Numbered from the stretch's first letter, positions 25,024 through 33,650 are shown. The stretch is DNA of 38,373 nucleotides from an uncultured Spirochaetaceae bacterium (GCA_944392705.1 CALXXO010000006.1:1-38373), one strand, 5' to 3'. The notes: generated by a model not told the origin, from the sequence alone. Numbers and translations are program-made.

Positions 25024-25032
25024 TCTATACCA
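25024..25032 (-). promoter_or_regulatory. Putative extended -10 promoter for the PTS IIA gene
   Basis: On the minus strand TGG-TATAGA matches an extended -10 and ends eight bases before the ATG at 25015, leaving a leader of about one base. No good -35 is seen at 16-18 bases. Confidence 0.35.
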
Positions 25033-25113
25033 TCGGACAATTTGACGGAAGATGCACAAAAAAGCTGACCAGAATGGAGGGAAAAAGCGAATAGAAGGAC
25101 AAAGGAGAAACAA

Positions 25114-27189
25114 ATGAAAGCAAAATCCTCTTTTGCAGTAATGCTGCTTGCCGTTCTTCTTGTCTTTGCTTCGTGCGAGACGGGAAGCGATCATGCTACG
25201 CTCCGTGTCAATCTGAGAAAAGATAGCAGATCGATCGTACCCGCTGACTACCCGTTGGAAATCGAATCTTATAGGATTTCCGGCACAGGACCTGGCGGGG
25301 CTTCTTTCAGCATCGAAACGAACAAGGAAACAGCATCTCTTGAAGGCCTGGTGATCGGGGAATGGGAAATCACAGCGGAAGGACTTAACTCGAAGAATGA
25401 TATTCTCGTCACCGGAAGTACCACGCATAAGCTATCACCGACAAATGGCAGCTGCACTATCATTCTGGAGAATCTGACAGGTACCGGCTCGCTGGAAATC
25501 ATCCTGAAATGGGATCCAGACAGAATCGCGGGAGAAGCTTCGATAGAACTCGAGCTTACCCCACAGTATGGAGATAAAGAGACAAGGCTTCTCGATCTTA
25601 CATCCATGGACAGCGCCCGCGGACAGGCGACATATACCGGTACTGATTATCCTTCCGGTTCCTATGTACTTGCAGCAAGGCTCTTCGATGGAAGTGTGCA
25701 GGTTGCAGGCTTTGTAGAAGCTGTACGGATAGCGGGAGACCAAAAATCAACAGGAGAGGTTGAATTCGATCTCGACAAATATCCGCTGGAGCCGGGAACG
25801 CTCGATCTTGTGAACAATACAGGAATTCCAGTATCCTGTACCATCACAGGCCTTGAGGACTCAGTGGACGCGGACATACCTGTGACAGTATGCATAGAGT
25901 GTAATACGGACGATGTATCAAGCTACGAGATACTCTGGTACCTCGATGGCAATCTGATTGGCGAAGGAGAGGAAGTGGAATTCACTCCTGAAGTCGGGAC
26001 ACACAGGCTTGATGTTGTTGCTTCTACTTCGCGTTTAGGCACTTCCGGATCCGCATCAATCAATTTCGAAGCTGTATCAGCAGCAGCTCCTGGCGTTCCA
26101 TCACATGGGAATGTAGTTGAAAATGGCGAAGGCATTGAGATAGCAGGATCGACGATTGTGAGATTCCTTCCCGACGGCAACGCAATGATACTCTCCAATA
26201 CCGAGCGGACTGTGCACATCGCTTCGATAATCCGCAGCAGTCTCGATATCCAGAGAGAGTATACATTCGATGACCTTGGCATCGATGGAACGGTACAGGA
26301 TTTTGAGTCGATGAAGATATCCGAAGGACTGTCAAAGGTCCTTATTGCACAGGAGGACCCAATAAAGGCCATCGTCTTCAATTACAATCCGTCCTCTGTA
26401 TCTCTTTCGAGGTTCTCAGAAGGCGTACCTGTCAGTTACTACTATCCGGAGGACAATGAAGTCAGCGAAATCGGAAGCGTCGCGATGATGGAGGATGTAA
26501 CTGTAAATGGTGTGGAAGGAACTGCTATTATGACTGTCTCGGATCTGGAAACCGACGAGTGGAAGTACATCACAGTATCGCTTACACGCTCCACAGGCGA
26601 TGATCTCTACTTTGATGATGGCTTGATAATGAACAGCGTATATGAACCAGCGATAAACGATGTTGGAGACAGGATAAGCACTTCAAATCAGACGCTTTTC
26701 CAGATATTCGAGGATGGCGAGCTATTCTTCGCTTCCTATAACAAACCGCGACCTGGAAGGATCATAATCGGATTCATAAATCCGGGACGTGAATACCCGG
26801 ACAGAGTCGATGAGTTCATGGGGACAACCACAGGAGCTCTCCTGAGTCCTAATACAATGATGATGCTCGGCGACTATGCGTTGATTCTGAAGCATGATTA
26901 CACGGAGAACAATGACTGGACAATCTGCAGCTCAACGAAGATGGATCATGAAGCGATAAGCCTTATAACGAGCGCTGACTACGAATATGCATACTATATC
27001 GATGTGGATACCGATGAAATCGTCACCCTCGATATCTCATCCGATGGCACATCGGTAAGCGAAGTCGGAAGGACAGCTCTCTCCAAAAATGGAATCGACA
27101 GTCTCGCGATATCATCGAGCGGAGCGACAATAATCGCATACGACAGCGACAATGCAGATTCGCTGATGGTATTCAGAACGACAAGGTAA
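25114..27189 (+). CDS. Large multidomain lipoprotein
   Basis: This 691-residue surface-type lipoprotein is not assigned to a known family. The signal peptide ends in LVFASC (Cys21). Residues about 25-215 are beta-rich repeats of an adhesin or carboxypeptidase-regulatory-like type (GEWEITAEGLN, SYVLAARLFDG). Residues about 235-318 look like one Ig/PKD-type module (YEILWYLDGN, EGEEVEFTPEVGTHRLDV). The remaining part (about 320-691) has repeating beta segments that could be a propeller. The ATG follows AAAGGAG at good spacing. It stands alone, diverging from the PTS IIA gene and converging on hydA. Confidence 0.75.
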   Translation: MKAKSSFAVMLLAVLLVFASCETGSDHATLRVNLRKDSRSIVPADYPLEIESYRISGTGPGGASFSIETNKETASLEGLVIGEWEITAEGLNSKNDILVTGSTTHKLSPTNGSCTIILENLTGTGSLEIILKWDPDRIAGEASIELELTPQYGDKETRLLDLTSMDSARGQATYTGTDYPSGSYVLAARLFDGSVQVAGFVEAVRIAGDQKSTGEVEFDLDKYPLEPGTLDLVNNTGIPVSCTITGLEDSVDADIPVTVCIECNTDDVSSYEILWYLDGNLIGEGEEVEFTPEVGTHRLDVVASTSRLGTSGSASINFEAVSAAAPGVPSHGNVVENGEGIEIAGSTIVRFLPDGNAMILSNTERTVHIASIIRSSLDIQREYTFDDLGIDGTVQDFESMKISEGLSKVLIAQEDPIKAIVFNYNPSSVSLSRFSEGVPVSYYYPEDNEVSEIGSVAMMEDVTVNGVEGTAIMTVSDLETDEWKYITVSLTRSTGDDLYFDDGLIMNSVYEPAINDVGDRISTSNQTLFQIFEDGELFFASYNKPRPGRIIIGFINPGREYPDRVDEFMGTTTGALLSPNTMMMLGDYALILKHDYTENNDWTICSSTKMDHEAISLITSADYEYAYYIDVDTDEIVTLDISSDGTSVSEVGRTALSKNGIDSLAISSSGATIIAYDSDNADSLMVFRTTR

Positions 27190-27199
27190 ATGATGCAAA

Positions 27200-27222
27200 C
27201 AGGCCAGGAAGACCCTGGCCTG
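27200..27222. terminator. Bidirectional hairpin between lipoprotein gene and hydA
   Basis: CAGGCCAGG and CCTGGCCTG form a perfect nine-pair stem with a five-base loop in the 41-base gap between two convergent stop codons. On the minus strand it is followed by TTTGCATCATTT, modestly T-rich; on the plus strand no T-run follows. It probably ends transcription of both genes. Confidence 0.7.
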
Positions 27223-27230
27223 CATAAAAC

Positions 27231-28976
27231 TCAGTCCTTGTAGAGCGGTGAAGCCTGATACTCCGTATGGAGCAGATGGTGAGCTTTTTCCGAAAGAGGA
27301 GCTCCGAGATAATCCGCATAGAGCTTCTGAATCGATGGGTTCTGATGAGAACATCTCTTAACGGACTTCTCATCATCCTCATAAAGACCTTCGATTCTTT
27401 CTGCTCTAACATCATCATCCGTACCATATGGCTGGCCACCACCAGCTATACAGCCACCCCTACAAGCCATGATCTCAACGAAGTCGACATCAGATGGACG
27501 TCCGGCTTTCTTATCCTCGCGGATTTTGTCGAGAAGCGGCTTTGCATTGGCCATTCCATGGACAACAGCGACGCGGACAGTCTTTCCATCAACATCAATC
27601 TCTCCGCGCTTGATATCATCAAGGCCACGGACAAGCTTAATCTCCGGATCTTCCAGGTCCTTGCCGGTAAGTCCATAATATGCTGTCCTGATAGCAGCTT
27701 CCATAACACCGCCAGTTGCGCCGAAGATAGTACCAGCTCCGCTGTATTCAGCAATCGGGCTATCGGCTTCGCTATCTGGAAGATTCTTGAAATCAAGGCC
27801 GCGCGATGCGATAAGGCGGGCAAGCTCCCTTGTGGTCAGCACAAGATCAACATCCCATTCCCCGCTCGATGCAGCATGGTCTCCATCCCTTCTTATCTCA
27901 ACTTTCTTTGCTGTACATGGCATTATTGCGACAGAGTAGACATTCTTCTTGTCGATTCCGACTTTCTCCGCCCAGTATGTCTTCGTGATAGCACCCTGCA
28001 TCATCATAGGGCTCTTTGCAGATGAGAGGTTCTCAAAAAGATCCGGATAATACTCCTCAACATAACCAATCCAGCCAGGGCAGCAGGATGTGAGCTGTGG
28101 CATGACACCACCATTCTTGATTCTATCAAGAAGCTCGTAACCCTCTTCCATGATTGTAAGGTCGGCACCGAAGTTAGTGTCGAATACATAGTTTATGCCA
28201 AGGCGTCTGAGTGCTGTATAGAGCTTCTTTGTCGTCACCTCGCCAGGCTTGAGACCGAATTCCTCACCGATTGCAACACGTACAGATGGTGCAATCTGGA
28301 CAGCTACGACCTTATCTGGATCCGCGATAGCGCGCATCAGGTCATTTGTCTGATCCTGCTCATAGATAGCACCTACCGGACAATGCGTGATGCACTGGCC
28401 GCACTTGATACAAGGGCTGTCATTCAGAGGAAGCTTTGCAGCAGGACTCATCGTTGTATGATCGCCACGCCCGATGAACTCGAGAGCATATACACCCTGC
28501 ATTTCCTGACAGACCTGGATACAGCGGCCACACTTGATACACTTCTCAGGATCCAGCACCACAGCGCCTGTAGACCTATCCTTCTTATCCTCAGCAAGCC
28601 TGATCTCAAAAGGCTGCTCCCTCACGCCATATTCAATTGCAAGCTTCTGGAGCTCACACTTGTTATTCCTCGTGCAGAGAAGACAGGAAGATGGATGTGT
28701 GGACATTGTCAGCTCAAGAATAGTGCGCCTGACTTCATAAAGATCCTGGTCATGTGTGATGATCTTCATTCCCTCAGCAGCTGGTGTAGAGCAAGCACGT
28801 ATTATCTTCGCAGATCCCTCCTGCTTGCAGACACAAAGCCCGCAGGAACCGAACGGCTTAAGATCCGGATGATAACACAACGTCGGGATTCTGATTCCCG
28901 CTTTCCTGGCAGCATCAAGGACGGTTGCCCCCTCAGCCACCTCAACTTCGATTCCCTGTACAGTAAGATGAATCAT
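27231..28976 (-). CDS. hydA: NADH-linked [FeFe] hydrogenase catalytic subunit
   Basis: HydA is the catalytic subunit of a trimeric, probably electron-bifurcating hydrogenase that uses NADH and ferredoxin. In 581 residues the cluster sites appear in order: [2Fe-2S] Cys34, Cys45, Cys48, Cys62; the His-Cys3 site His94, Cys98, Cys101, Cys107; two [4Fe-4S] ferredoxin motifs (146-156 and 189-199); then H-cluster motifs TSCCPGW (Cys299), MPCTAKK (Cys354) and MACRGGC (Cys505, Cys509), and the small-subunit-like tail. GGAGG lies six bases before the ATG. No maturase genes (hydE, hydF, hydG) are in the window. It is the last gene of the operon. Confidence 0.96.
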   Translation of the reverse strand: MIHLTVQGIEVEVAEGATVLDAARKAGIRIPTLCYHPDLKPFGSCGLCVCKQEGSAKIIRACSTPAAEGMKIITHDQDLYEVRRTILELTMSTHPSSCLLCTRNNKCELQKLAIEYGVREQPFEIRLAEDKKDRSTGAVVLDPEKCIKCGRCIQVCQEMQGVYALEFIGRGDHTTMSPAAKLPLNDSPCIKCGQCITHCPVGAIYEQDQTNDLMRAIADPDKVVAVQIAPSVRVAIGEEFGLKPGEVTTKKLYTALRRLGINYVFDTNFGADLTIMEEGYELLDRIKNGGVMPQLTSCCPGWIGYVEEYYPDLFENLSSAKSPMMMQGAITKTYWAEKVGIDKKNVYSVAIMPCTAKKVEIRRDGDHAASSGEWDVDLVLTTRELARLIASRGLDFKNLPDSEADSPIAEYSGAGTIFGATGGVMEAAIRTAYYGLTGKDLEDPEIKLVRGLDDIKRGEIDVDGKTVRVAVVHGMANAKPLLDKIREDKKAGRPSDVDFVEIMACRGGCIAGGGQPYGTDDDVRAERIEGLYEDDEKSVKRCSHQNPSIQKLYADYLGAPLSEKAHHLLHTEYQASPLYKD

Positions 28977-28988
28977 CGCTAACCTCCA

Positions 28989-30776
28989 TTAATGAATCTC
29001 GATGGCCGAGAACTTGCAGGTATCCTTACAGACACCGCACTTGATACATACATTTCCGTTGATCTTATGAGGTTTCTTGACCTCACCGGAAATAGCACCG
29101 ACAGGACACTTCCTGGAGCAGGCTGTACAGCCGATACACTTGGAAGGATTGATCTCATAGCTTATGAGCTTCTTACACTTTCCAGATGGACACTTCTTGT
29201 CGACAATATGTGCCTTATACTCCTCAGGGAAGTAGTGAAGCGTCGAGAGAACCGGGTTAGGCGCAGTCTGTCCAAGAGCGCAAAGCGAACCGATTTTCAT
29301 AGCATGGGCAATCTGCTCTATCTGCTTGATATCATTCTCCTCACCTTTACCCTGTGTGATTTTCTCCAGGATATTGTAAAGGCTCTTTCCACCAATGCGG
29401 CATGGAGCACACTTGCCACATGATTCATCTACGGTAAAGTTGAGATAGAACTTGGCAACATCTACGATACAATCGTCCTCGTCCATGACAATCATTCCAC
29501 CGGAACCCATCATCGAACCGATTCTCTGAAGTCCGCCGAAATCGATAGGAGTATCGAGATTCTCCTCGGTTATGACACCACCGGAAGGGCCACCTGTCTG
29601 GACAGCCTTGAATTTCTTACCGTGTGCGATTCCGCCACCGATATCATAGACAATCTCGCGGAGGGTTGTTCCCATAGGAACCTCAACAAGACCGGAATTG
29701 CAGATCTTTCCTGTAAGAGCGAAGACCTTTGTTCCATGGCTGTCTGGAGTACCGATTGAAGCGAACCACTCGCCACCATTATTGATGATCTGTGCGACAT
29801 TAGCCCATGTCTCAACATTGTTGATGACGGTAGGCTTGCCCCAGAGACCTTTGGATGCCGGGAATGGCGGTCTCGGCTTTGGCATACCTCTATGGCCTTC
29901 TATGGACTGAAGAAGCGCAGTCTCCTCACCGCAGACAAATGCACCAGCACCGAGCCTTATCTCGATATCGTAATCGAAGCCGGAACCGAGAATATCCTTT
30001 CCGAGAAGTCCATACTCCCTGGCCTGCTTCATAGCCACCTCGAGACGATGGATTGCGAGAGGATACTCCGCGCGGATGTAGATGAAGCCCTGATGAGCAC
30101 CGACTGTATGACCGCAGATAGTCATAGCTTCGAGAACAGAATGGGGATCGCCCTCGAGCGTGGAACGGTCCATGTACGCACCTGGGTCGCCCTCATCGGC
30201 GTTACATACAACATATTTGACAGGATTGTTCTCCTGCTTCGTGAAGTTCCACTTCATCCATGTCGGGAATCCTGCACCACCGCGACCACGGAGACCAGCT
30301 GTCTTGAGCTCGTTGATTACATCATCCGGAGTCATATCGAAAAGGACTTTCTCAAGCGCCTTATAACCACCGGCAGCAATGTACTCATCGATATTCTCAG
30401 GATCGATTGAGCCACAGTTGCGGAGGACGATTCTCATCTGCTTCTGATAGAACTGAATGTCCTCAACTTCCTCATACGCCTTATGAGGAGCCTTGTTGTA
30501 CAGAAGCCTTGTCACTTCGCGTCCTTTTATGACGTGCTCTGCGATAAGCTCCTTTGCATCCTCCGGCTTGACCTGGACATAGAAAGAATCCTCAGGAAGG
30601 ATTTTTACAATCGGGCCCTGCTCACAGAAACCGAAACAGCCTGTCTTGATGACCTGTACCTGGTCAGCAACACCCTGAGCTACAGCTTCATCGATGAGAG
30701 CATGATAAATCTGATCGGAGCGCGATGACTCGCAGCCAGTACCTCCGCAGACTAGAATATAGTTCTTGAAACCCAT
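28989..30776 (-). CDS. hydB: Hydrogenase NuoF-like subunit (NADH/FMN)
   Basis: HydB carries FMN and the NADH site and passes electrons among the hydrogenase clusters. The 595 residues contain an N-terminal thioredoxin-like [2Fe-2S] domain (Cys10, Cys15, then TGCFGFC), the NuoF core with glycine-rich RGRGGAGFPTWMKW and GAGAFVCGEETAL, a [4Fe-4S] site in SCGKCAPCRIGG, and a C-terminal two-cluster ferredoxin (CIGCTACSRKCP and CIKCGVCKDTC). The start is the ATG at 30776, with AAGGAG seven bases upstream, one base after the preceding stop. Confidence 0.95.
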   Translation of the reverse strand: MGFKNYILVCGGTGCESSRSDQIYHALIDEAVAQGVADQVQVIKTGCFGFCEQGPIVKILPEDSFYVQVKPEDAKELIAEHVIKGREVTRLLYNKAPHKAYEEVEDIQFYQKQMRIVLRNCGSIDPENIDEYIAAGGYKALEKVLFDMTPDDVINELKTAGLRGRGGAGFPTWMKWNFTKQENNPVKYVVCNADEGDPGAYMDRSTLEGDPHSVLEAMTICGHTVGAHQGFIYIRAEYPLAIHRLEVAMKQAREYGLLGKDILGSGFDYDIEIRLGAGAFVCGEETALLQSIEGHRGMPKPRPPFPASKGLWGKPTVINNVETWANVAQIINNGGEWFASIGTPDSHGTKVFALTGKICNSGLVEVPMGTTLREIVYDIGGGIAHGKKFKAVQTGGPSGGVITEENLDTPIDFGGLQRIGSMMGSGGMIVMDEDDCIVDVAKFYLNFTVDESCGKCAPCRIGGKSLYNILEKITQGKGEENDIKQIEQIAHAMKIGSLCALGQTAPNPVLSTLHYFPEEYKAHIVDKKCPSGKCKKLISYEINPSKCIGCTACSRKCPVGAISGEVKKPHKINGNVCIKCGVCKDTCKFSAIEIH

Positions 30777-30777
30777 A

Positions 30778-31158
30778 TCACTGCTCCTTCTCAACAAGCT
30801 CGATCCTCAGGTCCTCGAGGATTTTGCCATTCTTCAGATGCTCCTCGACGATACGATGTGCCGCATCCTTGTCTACCGAGCCATATGCTACAAGACCGGT
30901 TTTAGGCATATAGACCTCAACTACCGGTTCCGGATTAGGAGCTGCGCTCCCCGTCTGTGTGATGATTACATTATCGAGCCCAAGCTTCTCCACATCATCT
31001 GCGATGGTATTTAGCGTGAGCTTGGCACCGGCATCTATTCCCGAAGTGCCCATTGCGACAACTACATGGACAGTGCGGCCATGAATATCGCGTTTTTTCA
31101 GATTCTTCTCCTCGCGTTCACGGATACTGCGAAGATCGGAAAGCGAAAGCTTAGCCAT
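30778..31158 (-). CDS. Cysteine-less thioredoxin-like [2Fe-2S] ferredoxin homologue
   Basis: This 126-residue protein has the shape of the small [2Fe-2S] ferredoxin-domain proteins encoded between the ATPase-like gene and hydB in clostridial hydrogenase operons. The framing motifs remain (VVVAMGTSGIDAGA at 32-45, IITQTGSAAP at 65-74, EPVVEVY at 77-83), but there is no cysteine in the whole protein: the positions expected to be Cys are Ser39 and Ser71, and the last is lost in a shortened loop. It cannot hold the usual cluster. The start is ATG 31158 behind AAAGGAG; it overlaps the ATPase gene by eight bases. Confidence 0.82.
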   Translation of the reverse strand: MAKLSLSDLRSIREREEKNLKKRDIHGRTVHVVVAMGTSGIDAGAKLTLNTIADDVEKLGLDNVIITQTGSAAPNPEPVVEVYMPKTGLVAYGSVDKDAAHRIVEEHLKNGKILEDLRIELVEKEQ

Positions 31159-31642
31159 AAATCTCTCCTTTCTCAAGGTCGGATAGAAGTTCTCTAAACC
31201 TTTTTATGCACCCGGCCCTGTCAGGGACTGCGTCCCTCTCTTCAAGAAGCTTCCGGGAAACAGAGATGTCCCGGCCATCCTTCTTTATTGTAATCGTTAT
31301 GCTTTCTTCTCTGCAGAAAACAGGCAGCAAGGCTTCGTAAAGGTCATCGAAGCTGCCATCATCAGAAGCAGAGAATTCAAGCACCGTTCCTGCCCATCCT
31401 CGTGTTAAGCGGCATCTGCCTTCGCTTCTCTCTTTTATGATATGAAGACCACGGCCACGCCCTTCGCCCTTGGTAGTGCTTCCATCCTCAAACGGATCAG
31501 ACAACAGGTTGTATTCCCCATCATCCTCGACCCGGACACCAATCTTTCCGCTCCCTATCTCAACCAGTGCATTTATATGCCTGGCACCTGCTTCAATGCT
31601 GTTCTCTACAGATTCAAGCAGAAGAGCGGCGGTGTCATGCAT
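31151..31642 (-). CDS. HATPase-domain protein of the hydrogenase operon
   Basis: This 163-residue protein is a free-standing GHKL/histidine-kinase-type ATPase domain without a dimerisation histidine or sensor region. The N box is ESVENSIEAGA (Asn14), a D-box-like EDDGEYN lies at 39-45, and the G box is TTKGEGRGRGLHIIKE at 56-71. A C-terminal part (about 110-163) has no assigned role. The family is known beside hydC in clostridial-type hydrogenase operons, where its function is not established. It begins with ATG sharing one base with the hydC stop (TGATG). Confidence 0.8.
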   Translation of the reverse strand: MHDTAALLLESVENSIEAGARHINALVEIGSGKIGVRVEDDGEYNLLSDPFEDGSTTKGEGRGRGLHIIKERSEGRCRLTRGWAGTVLEFSASDDGSFDDLYEALLPVFCREESITITIKKDGRDISVSRKLLEERDAVPDRAGCIKRFRELLSDLEKGEIYG

Positions 31643-32106
31643 CAGACGAACTTATCCAGGATTCCGGATATCTGATTCTTCGAAACCTTTCCGAATACCT
31701 CTCCGGATATCGTCATAACTGGAGCCAGTCCGCAGCATCCAACGCATCTGACGGCTTCAAGTGAGAACTTCCCATCCTCTGTAAGTCCTCCAACTTCAAG
31801 TCCGATTTCCTTTCCAAGTTCCTCGACAATCATATCGCCACCCTTAAGATAGCAGGCGGTACCGAGACATACCTGGATGTTGTATCTGCCAGGTTTATTC
31901 AGCTTGAAGAAATGATAGAAAGTAAGAACTCCCCATATTGTCGCAAGCGGAACACCAGTCTCAATGGAAACGCCTTCTGCAGCTTCCCTGGAGACATAGC
32001 CGAATTCCTCCTGGACTCTATGAAGGATCATGATGAGATTACCCGGCTTATCCTTCCACTCGGAAATGTAAGCGTTAAGCTCATCAGAGAATATGCTCTG
32101 AGCCAT
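31642..32106 (-). CDS. hydC: Hydrogenase NuoE-like [2Fe-2S] subunit
   Basis: HydC is the small NuoE-type electron carrier of the hydrogenase complex. The 154 residues hold the four cluster ligands Cys80 and Cys85 (CLGTAC) and Cys121 and Cys125 (CVGCC), after the helical N-terminal domain with FGYVSREA and IWGVLTFYHFF. It is the first gene of the operon, and the ATG follows AGGAGGAG. A promoter (TTGCAA-18-TAGAAT) lies 27-56 bases upstream, in the region shared with rex. Confidence 0.95.
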   Translation of the reverse strand: MAQSIFSDELNAYISEWKDKPGNLIMILHRVQEEFGYVSREAAEGVSIETGVPLATIWGVLTFYHFFKLNKPGRYNIQVCLGTACYLKGGDMIVEELGKEIGLEVGGLTEDGKFSLEAVRCVGCCGLAPVMTISGEVFGKVSKNQISGILDKFV

Positions 32107-32132
32107 AACTCCTCCTTTTAGTCACCAAAATG

Positions 32133-32162
32133 ATTCTAGCTTAATGGGATATCTTTTTGCAA
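32133..32162 (-). promoter_or_regulatory. Putative hydC operon promoter
   Basis: On the minus strand TTGCAA (32157-32162) and TAGAAT (32133-32138) are 18 bases apart. The transcript would have a leader of about 20 bases containing the strong AGGAGGAG site. No clear full Rex operator overlaps it. Confidence 0.5.
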
Positions 32163-32218
32163 TAAAAGTTATTTGAAAGAGGGATGAAGAACACAAGGAG
32201 AACATCTTCCTTTATTTA

Positions 32219-32247
32219 TTGACATGGTTTTTCAATTAATATACTTT
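32219..32247 (+). promoter_or_regulatory. Putative rex promoter with possible partial Rex-like site
   Basis: TTGACA (32219-32224) is a consensus -35. TACTTT lies at 17-base spacing (32242-32247) and TATACT at 15 (32240-32245). TTGACATGGTTTTTCAA (32219-32235) has TTG/CAA ends like a Rex operator, but the arms match poorly, so autoregulation is only a possibility. The remainder of the gap 32107-32273 is AT-rich and shows no other feature. Confidence 0.4.
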
Positions 32248-32273
32248 CAATCACATAAACTGGAGAAAAAATA

Positions 32274-32933
32274 ATGAACAGTGATATGCTTATCCGCATT
32301 ACCCGCTATTACAGGGCTCTTAATCGTCTGAGAGCCATTGGTTTAGAGAAAGTCTTCGCACACAACCTTGCAGATGCAGCAGGAGTTTCCGCGGCAGTCG
32401 TCAGAAAAGACTTCTCAATCCTGGAGATCCATGGCCAGAAAAGAGGGGGCTATGAAATAACGGATCTCATTGAGAGAATCTCTAAAATACTCGGGAAAGG
32501 GGATCCTCAGAATGTCATTGTCGTAGGCTGCGGAAGAATCGGAAAGGCGCTGATGCACTATTCAGGATTCGAGCCGGATGGAATAAGGATTGTCGCAGGG
32601 TTCGATTCCGACCCCATCGTCTACTCCGATGTTTCCCACCCCGTTCCGGTGTATCCTATGTCCAGGCTAGATGAGATGGTGGAAGCGCTGGATGTAAAAG
32701 TCGCAATCATCACAGTTCCGGAATCAGCGGCAGCAGATACAGCGGAAAAGCTCATGGAAGCGGGAGTGAAAGGCATACTCAACTTCTCTCCTATCACACT
32801 AAAGCCCCATCCGGTAGCGGCGGGAGATACACCTGCAGTGATTCACAACATAAACATAGCACTGGAGCTAGAACAGATCTTCTACCAGTTGCAATTCCCG
32901 GATGGAAAATCATCCAAGAGAACGGATCCATGA
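32274..32933 (+). CDS. rex: Redox-sensing transcriptional repressor Rex
   Basis: Rex binds DNA when NADH is low and releases it as NADH rises, so fermentation and hydrogenase genes are turned on under reducing conditions. The 219 residues have an N-terminal winged helix (to about 70, with SAAVVRKDFSILEI in the recognition region and KRGGYEI in the wing) and a Rossmann domain starting with VVGCGRIGKA at 84-92. The C-terminal swapped helix (INIALELEQIFYQL) is intact. TGGAG precedes the ATG by eight bases. It diverges from the hydrogenase operon, a likely target, and its end overlaps the convergent ogg gene by 24 bases. Confidence 0.94.
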   Translation: MNSDMLIRITRYYRALNRLRAIGLEKVFAHNLADAAGVSAAVVRKDFSILEIHGQKRGGYEITDLIERISKILGKGDPQNVIVVGCGRIGKALMHYSGFEPDGIRIVAGFDSDPIVYSDVSHPVPVYPMSRLDEMVEALDVKVAIITVPESAAADTAEKLMEAGVKGILNFSPITLKPHPVAAGDTPAVIHNINIALELEQIFYQLQFPDGKSSKRTDP

Positions 32934-33650
32934 AAAGAGATACTGCTGTGACAATGCCTCATATGGATGAAAGTATGAGGCATCTTTATCAGGGTAATAC
33001 TCCCGCATGACCTTCTTCATCCAAACATCCATCGGGAAACCTTCCCTCCTCTGATACGAGAAGATAAGAATACAGGAAGCCACTTTCGGCCCTATCCCCT
33101 TTATACTCTGAAGCTTTTCCATAGCTTCATCGAATGTAAGCCCATCAATTTCATCAAGAACGGGAGCTTTCGCAATAGCGTCGAGAATGAAGGGAGCACG
33201 GAAACCTGTCCCTAGCGCCCTCAGGTCCTCCTCGGTAGCCCTGCTCATCTCCATAGGAGTCGGGAATGTGAAACGTCCCGGCACTACTTCATGGCCATAT
33301 TTCTCCGAAAGCCTGTTGTAAAGACCGGTTATCCTCTTGATGTTGTTATTCTGGGAAAGGATGAATGAGATTGTCGCCGTCCAATGATCCTGCTTGAGAA
33401 GCCTTATCGTTCCGGTACTCTCAACAGCTTTTCTCAGTATGTCATCCTTCGATGCAATCGCGGCGGCAGCTGCATCATAGTCGTAGCCCATATCGAAATA
33501 GTCATAAAGGAACGGATCGGACAAAGCATCCTCCAGCTTTGCTATCCTGTAAACCCTCTCATTCAGGACAGCGGAGAAGCTGCCATCCTCCTCTTCCCTC
33601 CAGCTGAAAGACTGTCCGCCTAAAAGTATTTCCCTGAGATTATCCTTCAT
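32910..33650 (-). CDS. 8-oxoguanine DNA glycosylase/AP lyase, OGG1-like
   Basis: This 246-residue repair enzyme of the HhH-GPD superfamily should remove oxidised guanine. It has the OGG1-type N-terminal GGQSFSWR (11-18), SQNNNIKRI (99-107), and the helix-hairpin-helix IKGIGPKVASC with catalytic Lys189, then FPMDVW with Asp208. The lysine predicts a bifunctional glycosylase/lyase. It is shorter than eukaryotic OGG1, as is normal for bacterial members. The ATG follows GGAGGAG and overlaps the response regulator end by 11 bases, which may be only positional. Confidence 0.9.
   Translation of the reverse strand: MKDNLREILLGGQSFSWREEEDGSFSAVLNERVYRIAKLEDALSDPFLYDYFDMGYDYDAAAAAIASKDDILRKAVESTGTIRLLKQDHWTATISFILSQNNNIKRITGLYNRLSEKYGHEVVPGRFTFPTPMEMSRATEEDLRALGTGFRAPFILDAIAKAPVLDEIDGLTFDEAMEKLQSIKGIGPKVASCILIFSYQRREGFPMDVWMKKVMREYYPDKDASYFHPYEALSQQYLFSWIRSLG

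Noticed and set aside
32219-32247. Rex operator upstream of rex/hydC
   Set aside because: Only the outer TTG/CAA match; the arms lack the TTGTGA/TTGTTAA type symmetry, so I list it only as a possibility within the promoter entry.
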